64,000 bases of DNA from Polynucleobacter rarus. Its GTDB lineage: Bacteria > Pseudomonadota > Gammaproteobacteria > Burkholderiales > Burkholderiaceae. The translations under genes and the position numbers were made by a program. Each line of letters opens with the position of its first letter. Within the stretch, counting starts at the first letter, position 1. The notes beneath the pieces are model-generated. The model was not told the DNA's origin. It was given only the letters and a program-made list of their open reading frames with translations, and did not search any database. Shown here piece after piece: positions 27,284 to 37,365 of this stretch. The DNA is taken from positions 880,820-944,819 of the forward strand of contig NZ_NTGB01000001.1 of assembly GCF_003072505.1 (NCBI RefSeq), written 5' to 3'.

Positions 27284-28153
27284 ATGAACCAAAAACTATT
27301 TCCGATTTCAGCTCTATTATTGGGCGTACTTTATTTAATCAACTCTATGTTGTTTGTTGTAGATCAACGTAAATATGCAGTTGTGTTTTCGTTTGGTGAA
27401 ATTAAACGCGTTATTGAAGAGCCAGGGTTAAGTTTAAAGCTGCCTTCACCTCTGCAAAATGTATTGTTTTTTGATCGTAGAATCATGACCATTGACAATC
27501 CAGAAGCAGAGCGTTTTATTACTTCTGAAAAGAAAAATCTTTTAGTAGACTCTTACGTAAAATGGCGGATTGTTGACCCTAGAAAATTCTTCATTAGTTT
27601 TAAGGGAGATGAAAGATTAGCGCAAGATCGATTGTCTCAATTGGTTAAGTCTGCTCTGAATGAGGAGTTTACAAAGCGAACTGTGCGGGAGTTGATCTCT
27701 GAACAACGCGAACAAGTGATGCAAGGTATTAAGAAAAAAGTCATCGAAGATACCCGTGAAATTGGGATTGAGATTGTTGATGTCCGTTTAAAAAGAGTCG
27801 ATTTATTAGCTGAAATTAGTGATTCAGTCTATCGTCGTATGGAGGCTGAGCGGAAAAGAGTTGCTAACGAATTACGCTCAACGGGGGCTGCTGAGTCAGA
27901 AAAAATTAGAGCCGATGCTGAACGGCAGAGGGATGTTATTCTTGCCCAGGCTTACCGAGAAGCGCAAAAAATCAAAGGTGAGGGCGATGCAAAGGCAAAT
28001 GCAATTTATAATGAAGCCTTCAACCGAGATCCACAGTTTGCCCAATTTTACCGTTCTTTAGAGGCTTATAGAAATACCTTTACCGATAAGAAGGACGTCA
28101 TGGTTCTCGAACCTAATAATGAATTTTTAAAATTCATGAAAAAAAGTAAATAA
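27284..28153 (+). CDS. hflC: HflC subunit of the HflKC complex
   Basis: Partner of HflK in the periplasm-exposed complex that regulates FtsH. One N-terminal membrane helix (about 7-24) is followed by the SPFH domain (VVDQRKYAVVFSFGEIKRV, VDSYVKWRIVDP) and a charged coiled coil (MEAERKRVANELRSTG, ADAERQRDVILAQA). Length is 289 residues, close to E. coli HflC at 334 with a shorter tail. hflX-hflK-hflC form one unit here. Confidence 0.96.
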   Translation: MNQKLFPISALLLGVLYLINSMLFVVDQRKYAVVFSFGEIKRVIEEPGLSLKLPSPLQNVLFFDRRIMTIDNPEAERFITSEKKNLLVDSYVKWRIVDPRKFFISFKGDERLAQDRLSQLVKSALNEEFTKRTVRELISEQREQVMQGIKKKVIEDTREIGIEIVDVRLKRVDLLAEISDSVYRRMEAERKRVANELRSTGAAESEKIRADAERQRDVILAQAYREAQKIKGEGDAKANAIYNEAFNRDPQFAQFYRSLEAYRNTFTDKKDVMVLEPNNEFLKFMKKSK

Positions 28154-28167
28154 TATATTTAAATAGA

Positions 28168-29334
28168 ATGACAAATCGTTGGTTATTGCCAGAAAATATT
28201 TCTGATGTATTGCCCTCTGAGGCTTTCAAAGTAGAGTACCTAAGAGGTACCCTACTCGGTGTTTTTAAATCTTATGGATATCAATTAACAATTCCACCTA
28301 TGTTGGAATATTTGGAGTCCTTATTAACTGCTGGTGGCAGTGATATGAACTTGCAAATTTTCAAATTGATTGATCAACTATCAGGCAGAACTTTAGGCCT
28401 TAGAACGGATATGACCACGCAAATTGCTAGAATTGATGCGCATATTCTCAATCAAACAGGGGTGAGTCGTCTTTGCTATGCGGGTACTACATTACAAACT
28501 AAGGTTGTACCTGGTATTTTTTCTAGAGAACAATTACAAATTGGCGTAGAGATCTATGGCCACTCTGGGATTGAAGCGGATATTGAAATTCTGTCTTTGA
28601 TGTTAGATGCATTGAACTGTGCAAATGTGGGTACCATTACTCTTGATTTAAGTCATGCTGGTATCCTGAAGGCGATACTAGAAAATGTTGAAATGTCAGC
28701 AGAAGATGTTCAGTCTCTTCACGTTGCATTACAAGCTAAAAATAAAAAATTACTCACAAATCTTTGTGCAAATTGGAGCGAGGAAAAGTTTAAAACACTG
28801 CATTCATTATTGGATCTTAGTGGTGAGGCCTTTAGTGTGATTGCCCGCGCGCGTGAGGCTTTACCGAATACATCAATCTTTAATGAAGCAATCAATGCCT
28901 TAGAACAATTCTGTCAGATTATTCATTTAATTCGTCCCCAGACTCAGTTGAATATTGATTTAGCGGATTTAGATGGCTTTCAATACCATACAGGATTGAT
29001 GTGCGCTGCTTATGTCGATAACTATCCTGTGGCAATTGCAAGAGGTGGACGCTATGACCAGGTAGGTAGTGCTTTTGGAAGAGACCGAGCTGCCACGGGT
29101 TTTTCTTTAGATTTATTTGCTCTGAGCAATGTTTCTAAGTTAGATTTTGCTTTAAAGGCTATCAGTGCCCCTTGGGACAATCGTCAAGACTTAAGAGACG
29201 CAATTAGCGAACTAAGAAAATCAGGAGAAGTAGTTATTCAGCACTTTTCTGATGAGTCCCATTCACAATCGATCTATGAGTTTGATCGAAAACTGATACT
29301 GGAGGAAAATCAGTGGAAAGTCGTTTCTGTCTAA
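28168..29334 (+). CDS. hisZ: ATP phosphoribosyltransferase regulatory subunit HisZ
   Basis: HisRS paralogue lacking the anticodon domain that activates the short form of HisG, the first enzyme of histidine synthesis. It resembles the class II catalytic core (GLRTDMTTQIARI for motif 2, ARGGRYDQVG for the histidine-like pocket) and begins LPENISDVLPSEAF, typical of HisZ. Length is 388 residues. Its place between hflC and purA is characteristic of Burkholderiales and unlinked from the his operon. Confidence 0.94.
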   Translation: MTNRWLLPENISDVLPSEAFKVEYLRGTLLGVFKSYGYQLTIPPMLEYLESLLTAGGSDMNLQIFKLIDQLSGRTLGLRTDMTTQIARIDAHILNQTGVSRLCYAGTTLQTKVVPGIFSREQLQIGVEIYGHSGIEADIEILSLMLDALNCANVGTITLDLSHAGILKAILENVEMSAEDVQSLHVALQAKNKKLLTNLCANWSEEKFKTLHSLLDLSGEAFSVIARAREALPNTSIFNEAINALEQFCQIIHLIRPQTQLNIDLADLDGFQYHTGLMCAAYVDNYPVAIARGGRYDQVGSAFGRDRAATGFSLDLFALSNVSKLDFALKAISAPWDNRQDLRDAISELRKSGEVVIQHFSDESHSQSIYEFDRKLILEENQWKVVSV

Positions 29335-29361
29335 ACACTTGCACAACACAGTAAAATGTAA

Positions 29362-30747
<1,386 letters not shown>

Positions 30748-30779
30748 TATCAGATTCGAATCTCCTTCAAAACGATATT

Positions 30780-30818
30780 CCTAAAGCCTAATTGTATTTC
30801 TACTCAATTGGCTTTAGG
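30780..30818. terminator. Long hairpin between purA and a convergent gene
   Basis: CCTAAAGCCTAATTG (30780-30794) and CAATTGGCTTTAGG (30805-30818) form a 14-bp stem with one bulged base around a 10-nt loop. There is no T-run immediately after it on either strand, so it may be a stability hairpin or a weak terminator. Confidence 0.5.
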
Positions 30819-30842
30819 TACTGATTAAATCCGAACGTTGAT

Positions 30843-31544
30843 TTAAGACTTATCTTCCCAAATCTTGTCTTGCATTAAATTGACATACTCTTCACTCATT
30901 GAATAAAGTGCTTTTAAATTCATCTGAGGAATGAGTTTTTTGACTTTAATGCAGTTTTTAGTTAAAGCAAGAATGTCTGGAGTCATTAGTCCTTTTTCTA
31001 AATGAATCGGAGTGTTTTCAGAAGAAACAAACTTCACTAAAAACAAGGGATCTCCACGTTTGATGTGAATAGGGTTTTCATCATATAGTTCAAAGGCATA
31101 TTCAATGGGACGCACCCATTTAGAAATATCAAAGGTACCTGCAACCATTCCCACCTTGCTTGGTTGAAGCAAGAGAGGCGATTGGATGATTTGAAGCGGA
31201 GTCTTGCTATCAGTTAAAAAGAGATAGCGAGGGAAGAAATGGACGATTATTGGATCTGTCTCTGACAATCTAAAACTGATATTTTCATTATAAAAATCTT
31301 GACTAGTTTTAGTTGTTTTTAATTTTTTTGATTCCTTGTCAAACTTAAATGAGATGTCATAAGGACTTTTAATCACATACGTATTTTTTAGCTGTTCTGA
31401 AAATGCGGGGCACTTCATCAGCAGAGAATCTTTTCTTTGTTTAAGGTAATAAGCAAAAGCTGGTTCCGGAGCGAAATACGTAATGTTCATCGGCTCTTGG
31501 CTATGATCATTTAAATTGATTGGAATCCATTCAATTCTGGGCAT
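30843..31544 (-). CDS. Conserved-looking hypothetical protein, family not recognised
   Basis: A 233-residue soluble protein; no signal peptide and no membrane segment. It begins MPRIEWIPINLNDHSQEP and is rich in aromatics, lysine and beta-strand pattern. The stretch GTFDISKWVRPIEYAFEL followed by HIKRGDPLFLVKF alternates as beta-strands and vaguely resembles the strands of dUTPase-like beta-clip folds, but catalytic motifs are not seen, so this is only a hint. A helical C-terminus follows (MNLKALYSMSEEYVNLMQ). No Shine-Dalgarno is clear. It sits beside an orphan PIN gene in what looks like an accessory pocket between purA and rnr. Confidence 0.75.
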   Translation of the reverse strand: MPRIEWIPINLNDHSQEPMNITYFAPEPAFAYYLKQRKDSLLMKCPAFSEQLKNTYVIKSPYDISFKFDKESKKLKTTKTSQDFYNENISFRLSETDPIIVHFFPRYLFLTDSKTPLQIIQSPLLLQPSKVGMVAGTFDISKWVRPIEYAFELYDENPIHIKRGDPLFLVKFVSSENTPIHLEKGLMTPDILALTKNCIKVKKLIPQMNLKALYSMSEEYVNLMQDKIWEDKS

Positions 31545-31637
31545 AAAAAATTTTAATAAAAGTTGGTCGGCATTGGATCGTTAAATAACGACAATTGGAA
31601 ATAGTATATTTCTATACCTTATGAAGTTGGGAAGATC

Positions 31638-32102
31638 TTAGGCGATTTGAATCAGGCTCTCCCATGGGGGAGTTAGCGAAAGTTTTGTTTTCTTATTTGA
31701 GGTAACTTCGACATTAACCAGTTTTAATTTTTTAGCTAGTTTTAATACCTCAAGATCTCGACTAATTAACCAACAAGGAGCTTTTATTACTGCTAAATCG
31801 ATAAAAGTTTGGTCATCTGGATCCCTACATTTATATGTTGATGGTGGTATTTTACTGACTTCAAATTGAAAATATTTCAGTGCTTTTTCAATCATTTTTT
31901 GATAGGTTTCTTCATTTTTGTAAAAAGCGGGGCGTCTCATCACATCAAGAAACTCCTCCCAAATCAAGTCGCAAGACCAGGCTTCAAGCTGACCATTTTC
32001 AAGGGCATTTTTAAGTCCCTCAACATGGGGATCTTCGAAAAAAATAATGTCTAGTAATATGTTCGTGTCGACTACGATACGTGTTTTTTCCGACAATTTC
32101 AA
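31638..32102 (-). CDS. PIN-domain putative ribonuclease (toxin-like)
   Basis: PIN-fold metal-dependent RNase of the COG1569-like putative toxin family. Acidic residues are in place: VVDTNILLD, WEEFLDVM and RDPDDQTFIDLA, followed by the WLISRDLEVL strand. The frame is open to 32237 but would begin in a phenylalanine-rich stretch with no support; a TTG at 32102 has GGAGAA at good spacing just upstream and gives 154 residues starting near the first beta strand. No antitoxin reading frame lies beside it. It is divergent from rnr, whose ATG is 70 bp away. Confidence 0.8.
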   Translation of the reverse strand: MKLSEKTRIVVDTNILLDIIFFEDPHVEGLKNALENGQLEAWSCDLIWEEFLDVMRRPAFYKNEETYQKMIEKALKYFQFEVSKIPPSTYKCRDPDDQTFIDLAVIKAPCWLISRDLEVLKLAKKLKLVNVEVTSNKKTKLSLTPPWESLIQIA

Positions 32103-32171
32103 ATGTTCTCCGAAATGAGTTAAATTAGTTGTTATTATCGTAGTTAGTATAGAACTTTGAACAAGGTCCAC

Positions 32172-34532
32172 ATGATAAAACAATCCAATCCTTTGAAAGA
32201 AAAAAAAGACGAACGAACTGGAATAGTCCAAGGTCACAGAGATGGTTTTGGATTCGTGATTCCAGATGACGGACAGTTGGACATTTTTCTTTCAGAAAGA
32301 GAAATGGCTCGAGTCATGCATGGCGATCGTGTGATCGTTAGGGTTACAGGAACTGACCGTAAAGGAAGGCCTGAAGGACAAATTTCGGAGGTAGTACATA
32401 GAGCAAATCGATTCGTAATTGGACGCCTCTTAAATGAAAACGGTGTCTTAATTGTGGCGCCAGAAGATAAAAGAATTTCTCACGATATCTTAATACCCCC
32501 CAAAGGCTATATGAATGCCAAGATGGGGCAGGTTGTGAGTGTAGAAATTATCGATTACCCCGATAGTTATCGACAAGCAGTTGGCCGAGTAGTAGAGATA
32601 TTAGGTGACATTGATGATCCAGGTATGGAAATCGAAATTGCGGTGAGAAAGTATGGGGTTCCCCACGAGTTTTCACCCGCAACAGTCAAAGAGGCTGCTG
32701 CACTTCCAGATGAAGTTCAGGAATCAGATTTAGAAGGTAGAGTAGATTTAAGAGATATTCCGTTAGTGACAATTGATGGTGAAGATGCACGGGACTTTGA
32801 TGACGCAGTATATTGTGAGCCAACGAACTATAAAGGATCGAAATGTTTTCGATTAATTGTTGCGATTGCAGACGTTTCGCACTACGTTAAGCCTGGCCAT
32901 CCATTAGATTCTGACGCAATACGACGGGGTACATCGGTTTATTTTCCAAGAAGAGTCATACCGATGTTGCCTGAAAAAATTTCTAATGGATTGTGTTCCT
33001 TAAAGCCATCTGTTGATCGCTTATGTATGGTGAGTGACGCTATCATTGATCATAAAGGGCAAATTCTAGCTTATCAGTTCTATCCTGCAATTATGCATTC
33101 AGTGCAGCGTTTTACCTACAATATCGTTTGGGAAATTTTAAGTAATACCAGTGGGCCTGAAGCAACGAAGTTTGCAAACTTAAAGCCCCATTTACAAAAT
33201 TTATATAAATTATTCCATGTATTAAAAGGCTCTCGTGAGAAAAGAGGGGCGATTGATTTTGATACAACGGAAACGCAGATTATCAGTAATGAGTTTGGGA
33301 AGATTGAACGCATTGAACCAAGAACACGAAATGATGCTCATCGTTTGATTGAAGAATGTATGTTGGTAGCGAACGTTTGTGCCGCCAATTTTATTGGAGC
33401 TAAAAATCACTCTAGTTTATTTCGGGTGCATGGTGAGCCGACAATAGAAAAGGTGAATGCTTTAAGAGACGTCTTGAGATCTTCTGGCTTAACTTTAGAG
33501 GGAAGTACAAAACCGCATCCGATGGATTATGCAAAATTGATTCAATCGATTAAACCTAGGCCAGATGCCTCCATGTTACAAACCGTGATCCTTCGCTCAA
33601 TGCAACAAGCTGTTTATCAACCTGAGAACTTAGGACATTTTGGATTAGCTTATCCAGCTTACACCCACTTTACAAGTCCGATTCGTCGTTATCCTGATTT
33701 ACTCGTTCATCGAACCATTAAAGCAATTTTGGCTAAGAAAAACTATAAACCTTCTATTCCGGAAGATGTTCCTCTTAACTTGGCAATGCCAAGAAAAGGA
33801 CCAGGTAGGGTTAACGTTGCACAAGTAAAACAACAAATTGCGATTGATATTTCGAATGATGGAGGAACTACCAAGCCGCGTAGAAAAACTGCTAGTGATG
33901 GAGTTGATATGGCAGCTTGGGCGCAATTAGGGGTTCACTGTTCAGCTAATGAAAGAAGGGCAGATGAAGCTTCTCGAGATGTCGAGTCATGGTTGAAATG
34001 CTACTTTATGCGAGATCGTTTAGGTCAAGAGTTTGCCGGAACTATCACTGGAGCTACGACCTTTGGATTATTTGTTCAGTTAGAAACTTTATTTGTAGAA
34101 GGCTTAATCCATATTTCTGAATTAGGTGGCGATTATTTTCAGTATGATGAAGCCAGGCAAGAGTTACGTGGTGAAAGAACGGGGATTCGCTACCGAATCG
34201 GTGACAGAGTGCATATTTTAGTGAGCAGGGTAGATCTTGATGCTAGAAAAATTGAATTTAGTCTAGTTAAGAATAATCAAGATCGAGGACGCTACGCTCC
34301 CATTCTGACGGTGGACGATACAGGTAGACCACAAAAAAAAGCAGCTTCGAAACACACAAGACCGCCAGAAAAGGCACCTCAACCTTTAAGATCTAAAGCA
34401 TCGAAAAAATCTGCCGCAGCCAAAGGTGGTAATAAATCAAAATCGAAGAGTAATTCAAAAAGTTCTTTAGTCAGTATGGATAAAGCTGAAAGTACTTTAG
34501 TATCCTCACGTAAAACTCGGAGTCGGCGTTAA
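32172..34532 (+). CDS. rnr: Ribonuclease R
   Basis: Processive 3'-5' exoribonuclease able to degrade structured RNA. Order: cold-shock domain (HRDGFGFVIPDDG, IFLSEREMARVMHGDRV), a second CSD, the RNB catalytic domain (TIDGEDARDFDDAVY with active-site aspartates; TSPIRRYPDLLVHR), the S1 domain (GTITGATTFGLFVQLE, EGLIHISELG) and a lysine/serine-rich basic tail of about 70 residues. The frame opens at a TTG at 32157; the ATG at 32172, preceded by AAGG, is preferred (786 residues). rlmB starts directly after the stop. Confidence 0.97.
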   Translation: MIKQSNPLKEKKDERTGIVQGHRDGFGFVIPDDGQLDIFLSEREMARVMHGDRVIVRVTGTDRKGRPEGQISEVVHRANRFVIGRLLNENGVLIVAPEDKRISHDILIPPKGYMNAKMGQVVSVEIIDYPDSYRQAVGRVVEILGDIDDPGMEIEIAVRKYGVPHEFSPATVKEAAALPDEVQESDLEGRVDLRDIPLVTIDGEDARDFDDAVYCEPTNYKGSKCFRLIVAIADVSHYVKPGHPLDSDAIRRGTSVYFPRRVIPMLPEKISNGLCSLKPSVDRLCMVSDAIIDHKGQILAYQFYPAIMHSVQRFTYNIVWEILSNTSGPEATKFANLKPHLQNLYKLFHVLKGSREKRGAIDFDTTETQIISNEFGKIERIEPRTRNDAHRLIEECMLVANVCAANFIGAKNHSSLFRVHGEPTIEKVNALRDVLRSSGLTLEGSTKPHPMDYAKLIQSIKPRPDASMLQTVILRSMQQAVYQPENLGHFGLAYPAYTHFTSPIRRYPDLLVHRTIKAILAKKNYKPSIPEDVPLNLAMPRKGPGRVNVAQVKQQIAIDISNDGGTTKPRRKTASDGVDMAAWAQLGVHCSANERRADEASRDVESWLKCYFMRDRLGQEFAGTITGATTFGLFVQLETLFVEGLIHISELGGDYFQYDEARQELRGERTGIRYRIGDRVHILVSRVDLDARKIEFSLVKNNQDRGRYAPILTVDDTGRPQKKAASKHTRPPEKAPQPLRSKASKKSAAAKGGNKSKSKSNSKSSLVSMDKAESTLVSSRKTRSRR

Positions 34533-35276
34533 ATGAGTCAACAAATTTTAGTAGGTTTTCATGCAGTAATTTCCAGAATCCGTCAGGCACCGGATAGTCT
34601 TAAAACGGTTTACTATGATTTTTCTAGAAGAGATCGTAGGATGAAAGATTTTATTGAGGTCGCAAATGAGTTGCTAGGAAGAAAACTTCATCAAGCTGAT
34701 ACCGAGCGTCTGCGTCAATTAGCAGGGCATGATCGTCATCAAGGTGTGGTTGCTTTTGCAGAGCCGACATCGATGGCCAGAACGATACCTGAGTTAATGG
34801 ACTCACTTGGTAACAAAAAAGCATTACTTTTGATTTTAGACGGTGTGACAGATCCTCATAATTTAGGGGCTTGTTTAAGGGTTGCTGATGGTGCTGGAGC
34901 CGATGCAATCATTGTGCCAAAGGACCGGTCTGCCCAATTGAATGCTACGGTGAGTAAAGTGGCTAGTGGAGCTGCCGAAACGATGCCATTCATAGCGGTG
35001 ACTAATTTAGCAAGAACGATGCGTGAACTTCAAGAACTTGGTGTTTGGATTATCGGCACTTCAGAAGATGCTCCTAAAACAATTTATGAGCATGATTTAA
35101 CGGGTCCTATTGCCCTTGTGATGGGAGCTGAAGGGGAAGGCATGCGACGACTAACCAAGGAAACCTGTGACGAACTAGTAAACATTCCCATGTCGGGTGG
35201 TGTCGAAAGCTTGAACGTCTCGGTTGCAAGCGGTGTTTGTTTGTACGAAGCTTTACGACAAAGGTTGCCTAAGTAA
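34533..35276 (+). CDS. rlmB: 23S rRNA (guanosine-2'-O-)-methyltransferase RlmB
   Basis: SpoU/TrmH-family knotted methyltransferase acting on G2251 of 23S rRNA. N-terminal substrate domain ([25 protein letters not shown]), then the SPOUT motifs [30 protein letters not shown] and [17 protein letters not shown]. Length is 247 residues. It abuts the rnr stop, the widespread rnr-rlmB pairing, and is convergent with transaldolase. Confidence 0.96.
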   Translation: MSQQILVGFHAVISRIRQAPDSLKTVYYDFSRRDRRMKDFIEVANELLGRKLHQADTERLRQLAGHDRHQGVVAFAEPTSMARTIPELMDSLGNKKALLLILDGVTDPHNLGACLRVADGAGADAIIVPKDRSAQLNATVSKVASGAAETMPFIAVTNLARTMRELQELGVWIIGTSEDAPKTIYEHDLTGPIALVMGAEGEGMRRLTKETCDELVNIPMSGGVESLNVSVASGVCLYEALRQRLPK

Positions 35277-35294
35277 GACTGATAGGGATATGAT

Positions 35295-36245
35295 TTACTG
35301 CCAAGAACCTAATAATTCTTTAAGTTTTTGGGTATCTGCAATAAAGTTCCGAATACCTTCAGATAATTTTTCTGAAGCCATTGGGTCACCATTCATGCCA
35401 TTTCGAAAAGAAATCTCATCACATTTGACGGGTTCAAAGGACATGGCTTTAGCTTTAAAAAAACTCAACTGTGTTTGTAAGTCACCTTCAGCGAGTTGAA
35501 GTTGCTCGAGTAACTCGGGGCTAATAGTTAATAAATCACAACCAGCTAATGCTTGGATTTGACCGATATTTCTGAAACTTGCTCCCATGATTTCAGTTTT
35601 AATATCAAAATATTTAAAATAATTGTAAATTTTTGATGTTGATAGAACTCCTGGATCATTCAGACCCGACATCGTGGACTCATTCCATTGTTCACCTAAA
35701 TTTTTCTTGTGCCAATCGGTAATCCGGCCAATGAAAGGGGATATTAGTTTTACTTTAGCCTCTGCGCAGGTGGCAGCTTGCGTCAAATTAAAGACTAAGG
35801 TGAGATTGCAATGAATACCTTCCGCCTCCAGTATTCTTGCCGATTGAATTCCCTCCCAAGTTGCCGCGATTTTAATTAAGATTCGATTTTGATCGATTCC
35901 TAAAGCTTTATAAAGGTCGATGATGCGGCGAGCTTTTGCAACAGAAGCTTCAAGATCATAAGAGAATTCAGCGTCTATTTCTGTAGAAACTCGTCCAGGG
36001 ATAATTTTTAAAATCTCAACCCCGAAAGCAACTAATAAATGGTCAATCAGTTGGTTGATTTCTGTATTTGGGTTTTTTTGAATAGTTTCATCAATCAGGT
36101 AGCGATAAGCAGGCAGTTGAGCTGCCTTTAAAATCAAGCTAGGATTGGTCGTGGCATCTTTTGGCGTGAAGTCTTTCATCCGCTCAAAATCGCCGGTATC
36201 AGCAACCACGAAGGTTACTTTCTTTAATTGTTCAAGTAAATTCAT
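35295..36245 (-). CDS. tal: Transaldolase
   Basis: Pentose phosphate enzyme exchanging dihydroxyacetone units between sugar phosphates. Signature TPKDATTNPSLILKAA is at residues 27-42, and the Schiff-base lysine is in RILIKIAATWEGIQSA. Length of 316 residues fits the classical (TalB-type) family. It is divergent from rpiA, another non-oxidative pentose phosphate gene, with a 78-bp gap for both promoters. Confidence 0.97.
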   Translation of the reverse strand: MNLLEQLKKVTFVVADTGDFERMKDFTPKDATTNPSLILKAAQLPAYRYLIDETIQKNPNTEINQLIDHLLVAFGVEILKIIPGRVSTEIDAEFSYDLEASVAKARRIIDLYKALGIDQNRILIKIAATWEGIQSARILEAEGIHCNLTLVFNLTQAATCAEAKVKLISPFIGRITDWHKKNLGEQWNESTMSGLNDPGVLSTSKIYNYFKYFDIKTEIMGASFRNIGQIQALAGCDLLTISPELLEQLQLAEGDLQTQLSFFKAKAMSFEPVKCDEISFRNGMNGDPMASEKLSEGIRNFIADTQKLKELLGSWQ

Positions 36246-36323
36246 TTTTTTATTTTACCCAATATTGATGAATTTTTTAACCGAGAAAGCTAAAATAGCC
36301 ATTATTAATATAAGGTATTGTTG

Positions 36324-37034
36324 ATGACTCAAGATGAATTAAAACAAATGGTAGCAACTGCTGCTGTTCAAGAAATCTTAGCGATTTTACCTCCCCAATC
36401 CTTGATTGGTATGGGGACAGGTTCTACAGTGAATTATTTGATTGATGCACTCCAGACTCATGCCAGCTATTTTCGAGGGGTTGTGTCAAGTTCTGATAAG
36501 ACTTCTCAACTTTTGCAAGAGAGAGGTTTTAAGGTATTAGACGCTAATCAAGTGACCTCTTTACCTCTATATATTGATGGCGCTGACGAAATTGATCCCC
36601 ATGGAAACATGATTAAAGGGGGGGGAGGCGCATTAACTAGAGAAAAAATTGTCGCTTCACTAGCCGATCAGTTTATTTGTATTTGTGATGCCACAAAACT
36701 GGTAAATGTTCTTGGAGTATTTCCATTGCCTGTAGAAGTCATCCCGATGGCTAGTGCACAAATACAAAGATTTTTGGAGTCTATCGGCGGCAATGTTGAA
36801 TTACGGAAAACCAAGACCGACTTGAACCAAAATTTTGTTACTGATAATCAAGCCTGGATTTTAGATGTGAAAGGACTCGTCATTGATCAACCCTTAGCCC
36901 TTGAGACCCAATTAAATCAATTACCAGGGGTGATTTGTAATGGAGTGTTCGCCGTGCAATCAGCGGATACACTTTTGGTAACTCTCAATGACAAAGTGCA
37001 AACCATCCATTTCAGAAAAGATAAAAACAACTGA
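36324..37034 (+). CDS. rpiA: Ribose-5-phosphate isomerase A
   Basis: Interconverts ribose-5-phosphate and ribulose-5-phosphate. Conserved GMGTGSTVNYLIDAL, SSDKTSQLL, DGADEIDPHGNMIKGGGGALTREKI (in parts) and the C-terminal GVFAVQSAD region are all present. Two in-frame TTG codons precede the ATG at 36324; the ATG has TAAGG eight bases upstream and gives 236 residues. Paired with divergent tal. Confidence 0.97.
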   Translation: MTQDELKQMVATAAVQEILAILPPQSLIGMGTGSTVNYLIDALQTHASYFRGVVSSSDKTSQLLQERGFKVLDANQVTSLPLYIDGADEIDPHGNMIKGGGGALTREKIVASLADQFICICDATKLVNVLGVFPLPVEVIPMASAQIQRFLESIGGNVELRKTKTDLNQNFVTDNQAWILDVKGLVIDQPLALETQLNQLPGVICNGVFAVQSADTLLVTLNDKVQTIHFRKDKNN

Positions 37035-37057
37035 GCATTATTTTTAACTCTTCAGTT
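37029..37057 (+). terminator. Weak candidate terminator after rpiA
   Basis: AACTGA at the rpiA stop pairs with TCAGTT followed by a T-run, but the stem is only 6 bp and the loop 17 nt. It reaches to within 3 bp of the end of the convergent yggX gene. Confidence 0.3.
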
Positions 37058-37059
37058 TT

Positions 37060-37335
37060 TTAGGTATTTGATGGTGGAACGTATCCGGTCGCAAGATCGG
37101 CTCCATCGCCAAAGAAATACTGTTCTGTTTGCTTGAGTAAATATTGACGGGCTCTAGCGTCAGCCATATTCAAACGATTTTCGTTAATAAGCATTGTTTG
37201 GTGATTCAACCAATCTGCCCAAGCTTCTTTTGATACAGTATTCCAAATCTTTTTTCCCAATTCTCCAGGTACTGGAGCGAACTGTAAACCTTCTGCTTCT
37301 TTGCCTAACTTGATGCACTGGACCATTCTTGTCAT
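37060..37335 (-). CDS. yggX: Oxidative damage protection protein YggX (Fe(II)-trafficking)
   Basis: Small protein thought to protect Fe-S clusters from oxidative damage. The 91 residues begin [19 protein letters not shown] with the conserved cysteine at residue 7 and contain [17 protein letters not shown] and [15 protein letters not shown], both hallmarks of the family. It lies 30 bp downstream of argA on the same strand, an arrangement common in Burkholderiales. Confidence 0.95.
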   Translation of the reverse strand: MTRMVQCIKLGKEAEGLQFAPVPGELGKKIWNTVSKEAWADWLNHQTMLINENRLNMADARARQYLLKQTEQYFFGDGADLATGYVPPSNT

Positions 37336-37365
37336 ATTAACCTCGGTAATGTTTTTAAAGAGTTT

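Noticed and set aside
32103-32171. Antitoxin gene beside the PIN protein
   Set aside because: The 69-bp gap to rnr has no frame long enough, and the downstream neighbour (233 residues) is too large and unlike known antitoxins.
32103-32237. N-terminal extension of the PIN protein to 32237
   Set aside because: It overlaps the rnr start, encodes a phenylalanine-rich stretch with no PIN homology, and a TTG with a good ribosome site exists at 32102.
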